A DNA stretch of 7,757 nucleotides from Rhodospirillaceae bacterium (lineage in GTDB: Bacteria; Pseudomonadota; Alphaproteobacteria; Rhodospirillales; 2-02-FULL-58-16): assembly GCA_013349695.1 (NCBI GenBank), contig DUZD01000164.1, positions 1 through 7,757 on the forward strand, read 5' to 3'. The notes under the pieces were generated by a model. The model was not told the origin of the DNA and made no database searches. It saw only the letters and a program-made list of their open reading frames with translations. This document shows positions 1-5,846 of the stretch, piece after piece (position 1 is the first letter of the stretch; each line of letters starts with the position of its first letter). Made by a program: the position numbers and the translations under genes.

Positions 1-119
1 CAAACCATCTTGCCCCGCCCTGCTGTCCAGGCTTACGCTACGCTCCAGCCTGCACAGCAGGGCATGAAACCGCGCCGAACTCTCTCATAGACGCTGGACC
101 ACTTAATGGGGGCAGGCCA
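1..119 (-). mobile_element. possible end of an IS3-type insertion sequence (partial)
   Basis: Read on the minus strand, the segment starts at 119 with TGGCCTGCCCCCATTAAGTG and continues with tggtccag. This resembles the 5'-TG...CCTGCCCCC...TGGTCC termini I associate with IS3-family elements of proteobacteria. If so, the element extends leftwards out of the window and its transposase would lie beyond position 1. No transposase coding sequence, matching second terminus or target duplication is visible here, so the call rests on resemblance of one terminus only. The alternative is ordinary intergenic DNA. Confidence 0.3.
17..63. repeat. long imperfect inverted repeat (hairpin)
   Basis: The left arm (17-33, gccctgctgtccaggct) and right arm (47-63, agcctgcacagcagggc) pair at 16 of 17 positions; the only mismatch is C27 against C53. 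The loop is 13 bases (34-46) and contains a short cgctacgct-type repeat. There is no T tract on the right side, so it is not a normal terminator on the plus strand. It sits just inside the sequence that resembles an insertion-sequence end, so it may belong to the untranslated leader of that element. The pairing is seen directly; the role is unknown. Confidence 0.75.
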
Positions 120-141
120 CCCGTCGGAATAACCATCCCCT

Positions 142-158
142 GGAGGATCGCCACCTTG
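142..158 (+). promoter_or_regulatory. Shine-Dalgarno and TTG start of cpaE
   Basis: GGAGG at 142-146 is followed by nine bases and TTG at 156-158. The first in-frame ATG is at 222 and would remove the first strand and helix of the receiver-like domain, so the TTG start is preferred. No convincing -35/-10 pair fits in the short space between the IS-like end (119) and this site. Confidence 0.65.
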
Positions 159-1367
159 ATTCTGAGAATTCCCATTGCAGCCTTCCTTCTCTCCGAGGAA
201 TCGGTTGCCGCCGTTGAAGCGATGAAGGAAGACCGGGTTTTCCTTCGCAGCCGGATTGAGACCCATGAGGGCGGAATCGACCGGGCCCTCGCTTACCTAG
301 CCGAGAACAAGACGCCGCCGCTTTTGATCGTCGAAAGCAAAGCCCAGGGCGATGCGCTTTTCGATCAGCTTGGCGGTCTGGCCGACGTCTGCGCTCCCGA
401 TACCTTCGTGCTGCTCATCGGCGCCGAGAACGATATCGCGCTTTACCGAAACCTGATCGGCCTTGGCATCAGCGACTACCTCGTCGGGCCGGTGACGGTG
501 GATGCGCTGAAGAATTCCATTGTCAATATATTCAAGGACGAGGATATGGAAAGGAGCGGACGGGTCATTGCGTTTTTCGGTGTCGCCGGCGGGGTCGGAA
601 GCAGCGTCATCGCCCACAACGTGGCCTACGAACTAACCAAGGCTTACGAAGAGGACGCGATTGTCGTCGACATGGATATTTTCTGTGGAACGGCGGCCTT
701 GAATTTCAATATGCAGCCGCGCCAGACGATTGCCGACGTTTTCGCCAACATCAACCGCCTGGATGAAAGCCTCCTTCATCAGTATCTCATGGAATTCGAC
801 GACCGGACATCCGTTCTGGCCTCGCCGGCTTCCTTGAGCGCCGGCATACAGTTCACCGCTGAATCCTACGCCGCGATCATCAAGGTCGTCAAAGTGATGG
901 CGGAATTCATCATCCTCGACATTCCCCATATCTGGGAACCCTGGGTCCGCGAGGCGCTTACCGAGGCCGATGACATGGTTCTCGTCACCCGGCCCGATCT
1001 TACCAATCTCAGAAACGCCAAAAATATGATAGAATTCATGGGGGCGGTACGGGGTTCCGACGTTCCCACCCGCTTGGTTTTCAATCAAGTGGGAGCGGCG
1101 AAAAAAGCCGATTTGTCCGGCAAGGATTTCAAGGATGCCCTTGCCCTGGAACCGGCGTTATCGATCCCTTATGATCCCGATGGGTTCGGGAAAGCGTTGA
1201 ACACTGGCGCGTTGATGTCGAAAGCCAGCGCCAAGAGCAAGGCGACGGCGGCGATTATTGAACTGGCCAAGCTGATCAGCGCCCGCGAGAAAGGGGAAGG
1301 GGAAGAGGAAGAGAAAGGAAAAAAAGGCCTTATGAACTTGTTCAAGAAAAGCAAAAAGAAAAAATGA
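156..1367 (+). CDS. cpaE: CpaE/TadZ, Tad pilus localisation ATPase-like protein
   Basis: This 403-residue protein matches the CpaE/TadZ layout: an N-terminal atypical receiver-like domain (about 1-130) and a C-terminal MinD/ParA-type P-loop domain (about 135-380). TadZ proteins act on the cytoplasmic face of the inner membrane and place the Tad pilus machine, often at a pole. The Walker A region is GVAGGVGSS (142-150). It keeps the glycines but lacks both lysines of the MinD-type KGGVGKT motif, as is common in TadZ. The D172/D174 pair (VDMD) and the Walker B-like FIILDIP (251-257, D255) are present, as is the family stretch around LNFNMQP (192-198). The tail from about 378 is very rich in Glu, Gly and Lys and ends in a lysine run. 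It begins with TTG and a well-spaced GGAGG. cpaF follows after 19 bases, which supports the assignment. Confidence 0.92.
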   Translation: MILRIPIAAFLLSEESVAAVEAMKEDRVFLRSRIETHEGGIDRALAYLAENKTPPLLIVESKAQGDALFDQLGGLADVCAPDTFVLLIGAENDIALYRNLIGLGISDYLVGPVTVDALKNSIVNIFKDEDMERSGRVIAFFGVAGGVGSSVIAHNVAYELTKAYEEDAIVVDMDIFCGTAALNFNMQPRQTIADVFANINRLDESLLHQYLMEFDDRTSVLASPASLSAGIQFTAESYAAIIKVVKVMAEFIILDIPHIWEPWVREALTEADDMVLVTRPDLTNLRNAKNMIEFMGAVRGSDVPTRLVFNQVGAAKKADLSGKDFKDALALEPALSIPYDPDGFGKALNTGALMSKASAKSKATAAIIELAKLISAREKGEGEEEEKGKKGLMNLFKKSKKKK

Positions 1368-1386
1368 TAAAAGAGGTTAAAGCGTA

Positions 1387-2937
1387 ATGTTCGGACGACG
1401 GGGAACAGAACAAAAAGCGGTCGACAAGAAACCCGTTCCTCGGCGGGCGCCCGAGCCCGAGCCCAGGCCCGCGCCGGCGGCGGCGCCCGAACCCGCGGCG
1501 CCCGAGCCCGCGGCGGCGGCGCCCGAACCCGTGGCGCCGGCGGCGGCGGCACCTGAACGCGTTGCCTCCAAACCCGAACCCGAGCCGGCAAAACCCGAAC
1601 CCGTGGAATCCGCCGCCGACCGCATGGTGGATATCGGCATGGTGCCGTCGGCGGCGGCGATCGAGAGGTTGGCCGAAATCAAGGTCGCCGTCTTCAACGA
1701 CCTCCTGGAAGCCGTCGACCTGGACGAGATCAGCAAGCTGCGGCCGGACGAGGTCCGCGAGGAAATAACCGATATGGTCGCCGAGATCATCAGCATGCGG
1801 AACCTGATCATGTCCGCTCAGGAACAGCAACAGGTTATCTTCGACATCATCAACGATATCCTGGGTCTCGGTCCCCTGGAGCCGTTATTGATGCGCGACG
1901 ACATCGCCGACATCATGGTCAACGGCGCCGACAGCGTCTATATCGAATCCGGCGGAAAGATGGAACTGACCGAGGTCAAATTCCGCGATAACGCGCAACT
2001 GATGAACATTTGTCAGCGCATCGTGACGGCGGTTGGACGCCGGGTCGACGAATCAAGCCCCATCTGCGACGCCCGTCTCCAGGACGGCTCCCGCGTCAAC
2101 GTCATCGCGCCGCCGCTGGCCATCGACGGCGCCGCCTTGACCATCCGCAAATTTTCCAAGGAAAAATTGACGCTGGAAAAACTGGTGTCGTTCGGCAGCA
2201 TCACGGAAGAAGGAGCGAAATTGCTCGAGGTCGCTTCCGCCTGCCGCTGCAATATTCTGATTTCCGGCGGCACCGGTTCCGGCAAAACCACCTTGCTCAA
2301 CTGCATGACAAACTTCATCGATACGTCGGAGCGCATCATCACCTGCGAGGACGCCGCCGAACTGCAGCTTCAGCAACCCCATGTCGTGCGCCTGGAAACC
2401 CGTCCCCCGAACCTGGAAGGCGCCGGCGAGATTTCCATGCGCGATCTGGTCAAGAACTGCCTGCGCATGCGCCCCGAACGCATCATCGTCGGCGAGGTTC
2501 GCGGTCCCGAGGCCTTCGACCTGTTGCAAGCCATGAATACCGGCCACGACGGTTCGATGGGGACCATTCATGCCAACAACCCGCGCGAGGCCTTGAGCCG
2601 TGTCGAGAACATGATCGCCATGGGCGGCTATAACCTGCCCTCGAAAGCGGTGCGCGAACAGATCGCCGCGGCCATCCACATCATCATCCAGGCGCAACGC
2701 CTGCGCGACGGTTCACGCAAGATCACCCATGTCACGGAGGTGCTCGGCATGGAAGGAGACATCATCACCCTTCAGGATATTTTCCTGTTCGAATTCGAAG
2801 GCGAAGACGAAAACGGCAAAATTTTCGGTAGCCACGAGCCCACCGGCTTGCGCCCGCAGTTTTGGGACAAGGCTCGCTATTTCGGCCTCGAACAGAAACT
2901 GGCGAAAGCCTTGAATATGGAGCATGGCCTGACATGA
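1387..2937 (+). CDS. cpaF: CpaF/TadA, Tad pilus assembly secretion ATPase
   Basis: This 516-residue GspE/PilT-superfamily ATPase is the hexameric cytoplasmic motor that powers Flp pilus assembly. After a basic start, residues about 15-75 form a Pro/Ala/Glu-rich linker. A helical N-terminal domain follows (about 85-190), then the ATPase core. Visible motifs are Walker A GGTGSGKTT (294-302, K300), the Asp box CEDAAELQL (320-328), Walker B with RIIVGEVRG (365-373, E370), and the His box TGHDGSMGTIHAN (385-397, H387 and H395). The C-terminal part from about 470 matches the usual CpaF ending. The ATG has AGAGG at 1372-1376 ten bases upstream. Its TGA overlaps the ATG of tadB as ATGA, so coupled translation is likely. 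All catalytic motifs are intact and the gene looks functional. Confidence 0.97.
   Translation: MFGRRGTEQKAVDKKPVPRRAPEPEPRPAPAAAPEPAAPEPAAAAPEPVAPAAAAPERVASKPEPEPAKPEPVESAADRMVDIGMVPSAAAIERLAEIKVAVFNDLLEAVDLDEISKLRPDEVREEITDMVAEIISMRNLIMSAQEQQQVIFDIINDILGLGPLEPLLMRDDIADIMVNGADSVYIESGGKMELTEVKFRDNAQLMNICQRIVTAVGRRVDESSPICDARLQDGSRVNVIAPPLAIDGAALTIRKFSKEKLTLEKLVSFGSITEEGAKLLEVASACRCNILISGGTGSGKTTLLNCMTNFIDTSERIITCEDAAELQLQQPHVVRLETRPPNLEGAGEISMRDLVKNCLRMRPERIIVGEVRGPEAFDLLQAMNTGHDGSMGTIHANNPREALSRVENMIAMGGYNLPSKAVREQIAAAIHIIIQAQRLRDGSRKITHVTEVLGMEGDIITLQDIFLFEFEGEDENGKIFGSHEPTGLRPQFWDKARYFGLEQKLAKALNMEHGLT
1429..1611 (+). repeat. low-complexity Pro/Ala/Glu repeat within cpaF
   Basis: The bases encode irregular repeats of the unit PEP-(A)n, for example APEPAAPEPAAAAPEPV, corresponding to residues about 15-75 of CpaF. 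The DNA is an imperfect tandem array of gcgcccgaacccg and gcggcggcg units. It probably acts as a flexible tether before the folded ATPase and is likely to vary in length between relatives by replication slippage. Confidence 0.8.
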
Positions 2938-3935
2938 CCGAGGAAACCATCATCCTGATCATCGTCGGCTCGGTGGCCGCCTTGCTGTTAATCGGCGGTG
3001 GGATCATCGGCGCCACCATGGTCATCCGCCCGAAAGTTCTTTTGCGCCGGCGCATGGCCCAGATCGGCGTGATCGACGGCCCGGGCCAGTCGGAAAGGGT
3101 CGAAAGCCGAAGGCAGAAACGCATTCAGGAGAAGGTCAAACAACTGGCGTCGAAAGGCGAGAAGAAAGGCTTCGTGGAAGCGATCGGCGAGGAAATCCTG
3201 CGGGCCGGCTTCCACATCTCGATTCAGGTTTATCTATTTTGCAGTTTATGCGCCGGCGTCTTGATGGCGTTTTTTTACCTGATGGCGATGAACCCGGAGA
3301 CCCTGACCTCCACGATCATCGGCGGCGGCGCGGCTTTCTTGATCGGCCTCTTGTTGCTGCCGAGGCTTTTCCTCAGAATCGTCGCCGGCCGCCGGCAGAA
3401 ACATTTCACCAAGCACTTTGCCGAGGCCATCGATTTGATCGTCCGCGGCATCAAATCGGGACTGCCGGTCAACGAATGCTTCACGGTTGTCGCCCGCGAG
3501 TTCGAACCCCCTTTAGGCGAGGAATTCCGCCTTCTCGTCGAGGGTCAGAACCTCGGCATGACGCTCGATGAACTCCTCGCTCGTGGTCTGCAACGCCTGC
3601 CCACGCCGGAATACAGGTTCTTCGCCATCGTCACTCAAATCCAAAAACAAACGGGGGGCAATTTAGCCGATACGCTCTCCAATCTTTCCACTGTCTTGCG
3701 TGACCGCAAAAAACTCAGGGATAAGGTGCAGGCCCTGTCCAGCGAAGCCAAGTCGTCGGCGATGATCATCGGCTCCCTGCCTTTCTTCGTCTCGGGTTTC
3801 CTGTCCTTGATCAATCCCGAATACTTGATGCTGCTGTTCACCACCTCGGCCGGAAATTGGATTCTTTACATCGATGCCTTCTGGTTGTTTTGCGGAATCA
3901 TGGTGATGCGCCAGATGATTAATTTCAAGGTCTGA
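2934..3935 (+). CDS. tadB: TadB, Tad pilus inner-membrane platform protein
   Basis: This 333-residue membrane protein has a type II secretion F (GspF-like) domain. TadB and TadC form the inner-membrane platform on which the CpaF ATPase acts. Likely membrane segments are at about 5-31, 98-118, 127-149, 277-293 and 307-325. The cytoplasmic T2SF helical region lies at about 155-275 and includes FAEAIDLIVRGIKSGLPVNE (162-181) and LRDRKKLRDKVQALSSEAK (255-273), both typical of TadB. The start at 2934 is preferred over an in-frame ATG at 2862. It gives the normal TadB N-terminus, with a hydrophobic segment almost at once, and an ATGA overlap with the cpaF stop; GGAG lies at 2919-2922. The longer form would add 24 residues read from cpaF sequence in another frame. 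The gene looks intact. Confidence 0.94.
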   Translation: MTEETIILIIVGSVAALLLIGGGIIGATMVIRPKVLLRRRMAQIGVIDGPGQSERVESRRQKRIQEKVKQLASKGEKKGFVEAIGEEILRAGFHISIQVYLFCSLCAGVLMAFFYLMAMNPETLTSTIIGGGAAFLIGLLLLPRLFLRIVAGRRQKHFTKHFAEAIDLIVRGIKSGLPVNECFTVVAREFEPPLGEEFRLLVEGQNLGMTLDELLARGLQRLPTPEYRFFAIVTQIQKQTGGNLADTLSNLSTVLRDRKKLRDKVQALSSEAKSSAMIIGSLPFFVSGFLSLINPEYLMLLFTTSAGNWILYIDAFWLFCGIMVMRQMINFKV

Positions 3936-3951
3936 GGAGGCCGGGTAAATG
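3934..3951 (+). promoter_or_regulatory. strong Shine-Dalgarno of tadC inside the tadB stop
   Basis: GAGGAGG at 3934-3940 starts within the TGA stop of tadB (3933-3935) and lies eight bases before the tadC ATG at 3949. This is the strongest ribosome binding site in the Tad block and fits re-initiation after tadB. Confidence 0.75.
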
Positions 3952-4905
3952 CGTTTTGATGTTTCTTCAATCATCATGTGGGTCCTGGTGGGCGGGGCGG
4001 TTGTTGCCGTCATCGCCGTCGGCTTTACCTTCCTCATGCGCGGCAGACGCGCGGCGCGCATCCAGACGGTGTTGAGCAAGCGGCGTGGGGAACTGAGCAA
4101 GAAACAGAAAGAAGAGCTCGCCAAGCCTTCGGCCATTCGCCAGGGCCAGCGGAAGGGCTATGTCGAACTTTTGCAAAAGGTGCTCTCGGGGCTGAAACTG
4201 CAAAATTATCTTTCCTCCAAGGGAATCCGGGAGAGCCTTATGCAGGCCGGTTTTCGGGGCCGCTCAACGGTCATTGTCTATGTTGCGTCCCGCGCCATGG
4301 GGATTATCGCCGGATTCCTGGTCACCCTCTTTGTCGTCAATATGTGGCAAAACTTCCCTTATCCCGCCTTCCTGAAGCTGGTCATCATCGGGGCCGGCGG
4401 CGTGGCGGGATTCTACCTGCCGAAGGTTTTTTTGGTAAACCTCGCGCAAAAACGCCAGAAAGAGATGTCTCAAACCTTTCCCGACGTCCTCGACCTGATG
4501 GTCATCTGCGTGGAAGCCGGGTTGGGCGTTGAAAGCGCTTTCGCCCGCGTCACCGAGGAGATCATGGACTCGTCACCGATTCTTGCCCAGGAACTGGGAT
4601 TGACCTCGGCCGAACTGACGTATTTAAGCGACCGCAGGCAGGCCTATGAAAATTTCGTTAGCCGCACCGGCATGCCGGCCGCCAAAAGCCTGGCGACGGC
4701 GTTGATCCAATCGGAAAAATACGGAACCCCGGTCGGCGTCGCCCTTAAGGTCCTGTCCCAGGAAAAGCGCGACGAGCGGATGTCGGCGGCCGAGAAGAAG
4801 GCGGCGGCCTTGCCGGCGAAACTGTCCGTGCCGATGATCATTTTTTTCCTGCCGCTGTTGTTCTCCGTGGTCATCGGTCCGGCCTTCATTCAAATCAATA
4901 TGTAA
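3949..4905 (+). CDS. tadC: TadC, Tad pilus inner-membrane platform protein
   Basis: This 318-residue protein is the second GspF-like platform component of the Tad system. Membrane segments are likely at about 8-30, 107-131, 142-164 and 295-313. The T2SF-domain signature PDVLDLMVICVEAGLGVESA (178-197) is close to the TadC consensus. The motif SEKYGTPVGVALKVLSQEKR (255-274) before the last segment and the ending LLFSVVIGPAFIQI are also typical. A 13-base gap separates it from tadB. In many Tad clusters tadC is followed by tadD, which encodes a tetratricopeptide lipoprotein. Here no tadD follows: the sequence instead changes to an AT-richer segment about 80 bases after the stop. The gene itself looks complete. 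Confidence 0.95.
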   Translation: MRFDVSSIIMWVLVGGAVVAVIAVGFTFLMRGRRAARIQTVLSKRRGELSKKQKEELAKPSAIRQGQRKGYVELLQKVLSGLKLQNYLSSKGIRESLMQAGFRGRSTVIVYVASRAMGIIAGFLVTLFVVNMWQNFPYPAFLKLVIIGAGGVAGFYLPKVFLVNLAQKRQKEMSQTFPDVLDLMVICVEAGLGVESAFARVTEEIMDSSPILAQELGLTSAELTYLSDRRQAYENFVSRTGMPAAKSLATALIQSEKYGTPVGVALKVLSQEKRDERMSAAEKKAAALPAKLSVPMIIFFLPLLFSVVIGPAFIQINM

Positions 4906-4966
4906 CGGTTGCTTGCGGAGACGGCCGCCGCCCCAGGAGCGCGTGAGGGGCATGGCGATTCTGGCG

Positions 4967-4982
4967 TCCGGGGACACCCGGA
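4967..4982 (+). terminator. GC-rich hairpin after tadC, possible weak terminator
   Basis: TCCGGG (4967-4972), a GACA loop and CCCGGA (4977-4982) form a perfect six-base-pair stem about 60 bases after the tadC stop. No run of T follows, so intrinsic termination would be weak. It could instead protect the 3' end of the Tad transcript. Confidence 0.3.
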
Positions 4983-4993
4983 AATGATGAATC

Positions 4994-5022
4994 TTTGCAG
5001 GATTGGCAAAAAATGCTTAAAT
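4994..5022 (+). promoter_or_regulatory. possible sigma70-type promoter for the small ORF
   Basis: TTTGCA at 4994-4999 (four of six matches to TTGACA) is separated by 17 bases from TTAAAT at 5017-5022 (four of six matches to TATAAT). A TG at 5014-5015 forms an extended -10. The predicted start of transcription is near 5029, about 25 bases before the ATG at 5054. The match is moderate and found by eye. Confidence 0.3.
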
Positions 5023-5053
5023 CACTTGTAAAGACATCCATGGGAGGGTTGTC

Positions 5054-5371
5054 ATGGTGAGATCAGGCATGACTGACAAAGCAAAGCAAAAAGCCGTGGA
5101 CGAAAATTACGAAGCGTTCAAAAAGATGCTGCCAAGCCTTCTCGAAGAGAAGGAAGGAAAGTTCGTAGTGCTACGGAACCGGGAAATGGTGGCCTCCTTT
5201 GATACGATAGCGGACGCTATTGTGTTTGCTTCGCGTACCTATGAGGACGGGCTTTTTTCGATCCAGCAGGTCAAAAAAGAGGCCGTCGATTTAGGGTATT
5301 TCTCACATGCCATGTGTCTCCATATCATTCGATCCGAGCAAGGGTCCGATTTGGGCAATCGGGCTCGTTAA
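5054..5371 (+). CDS. small protein of unknown function, linked to a retropepsin-like ORF
   Basis: This 105-residue soluble protein has no signal peptide or membrane segment. GGGAGGG at 5042-5048 lies five bases before the ATG; a second in-frame ATG at 5069 is an alternative. A helical start (about 9-32, with AFKKMLPSLLEEKEGK at 21-36) leads into a short beta-rich part (FVVLRNREMVASFDT, 37-51), a helix (52-61) and a strand with FSIQQV (68-73). This resembles small bacterial proteins of the DUF5678 type that describe a value-display fold, but I cannot assign it with certainty. The tail after about residue 88 looks unstructured. The protease-like frame begins immediately after the TAA in the same frame, suggesting the two were a pair. 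The region is AT-richer than its neighbours, consistent with transfer. Function unknown. Confidence 0.7.
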   Translation: MVRSGMTDKAKQKAVDENYEAFKKMLPSLLEEKEGKFVVLRNREMVASFDTIADAIVFASRTYEDGLFSIQQVKKEAVDLGYFSHAMCLHIIRSEQGSDLGNRAR

Positions 5372-5741
5372 GCCCGCTTCCTTATCCGATCCTCAGCCAC
5401 CAAAAAAGTTAAGGTTACAGCAGTAGACGCTCTCTTTGATACGGGAGCGTCAGCTACCTGTATACTTCATGACATAGCTGTGAAGCTTGATCTTCCTGTG
5501 ATTGGGAAGACGCAAATGATGTCCGCATCGGGGTTAAGCACGATGAATATCTATCTTGCGGACTTGGTTTTTCCTTTTGGGACTCCAGGCAAATCTCAAG
5601 AAGCGCATGGGAAATGACGTCATGCTTACGGAATTTCGGTCCGACGGAGCAAATTTTAAGATGCTTCTTGGCCGGGACGTGCTTTGCCAAGGGATGTTTC
5701 AGATGGTGGGGTTTGAAAACAAGTTTATGTTCTGCCTTTAA
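5351..5741 (+). pseudogene. retropepsin-like aspartic protease, broken reading frame
   Basis: In the frame of the upstream ORF, 5372 onward reads ARFLIRSS, KVKVTAVDALFDTGAS and then a protease-like fold. The catalytic DTG is at 5438-5446. This frame ends at TGA 5615-5617. The expected C-terminal half continues in the +1 frame, with the second retropepsin signature MLLGRDVL, then GMFQMVGFENKF, stopping at TAA 5739-5741. Treating A5582 as an extra base joins FPFG to LQANLKKRMG and restores one frame. From a TTG at 5351 (AGGG at 5341-5344) the span is then exactly 130 codons, about the usual length of these single-domain proteases. Two lesions remain: the in-frame TAA at 5369-5371 and the shift near 5582. 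Between 5372 and the DTG there is no ATG, GTG or TTG. Pseudogene is most likely; sequencing error or recoding are alternatives. Confidence 0.7.
5360..5383 (+). terminator. hairpin across the stop codon of the small ORF
   Basis: CGGGCT (5360-5365) pairs perfectly with AGCCCG (5371-5376) around a CGTTA loop, placing the TAA stop (5369-5371) in the loop and stem edge. A pyrimidine-rich cttcctt follows (5377-5383). It could be a weak intrinsic terminator, or a structure that affects reading of the stop codon. The stem is seen; the role is a guess. Confidence 0.3.
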
Positions 5742-5846
5742 TTTGTAAATTTTGGGCAACGACCTTTAGGGTAGTTCTCCGGAGCCACTGGCTACCTTGA
5801 TACGCCCTTGGTGGCGGCGGATGGCGAAACCGAATATGATGGCCGA
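5742..5846. other. intergenic junction between AT-rich segment and sugar genes
   Basis: Composition changes from AT-rich to GC-rich near 5775. The SIS frame is open back to the TAG at 5772-5774 and reads FSGATGYLDTP before the first possible starts (TTG 5808, GTG 5811, ATG 5847). I see no clear promoter, terminator or flanking direct repeat. GGAG at 5781-5784 is too far from any of the in-frame starts. Confidence 0.4.

Noticed and set aside
33..266. Minus-strand open frame of 77 residues over the IS-like end and the cpaE start
   Set aside because: It overlaps the cpaE start, has no recognisable domain or ribosome binding site, and its sequence reads as the complement of cpaE.
1169..1830. Several long minus-strand open frames rich in Arg, Pro and Gly opposite the cpaF linker
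   Set aside because: They arise from the GC-rich repeats encoding the Pro/Ala/Glu linker and have no domain-like content.
2862..2933. An earlier in-frame ATG for tadB that adds 24 residues
   Set aside because: The extension lies wholly inside cpaF, is not TadB-like, and the 2934 start gives the ATGA overlap and the expected hydrophobic N-terminus.
5740..5753. AATTT-GT-AAATT palindrome after the protease remnant as a terminator
   Set aside because: The stem is only A/T pairs with a two-base loop, too weak to terminate.
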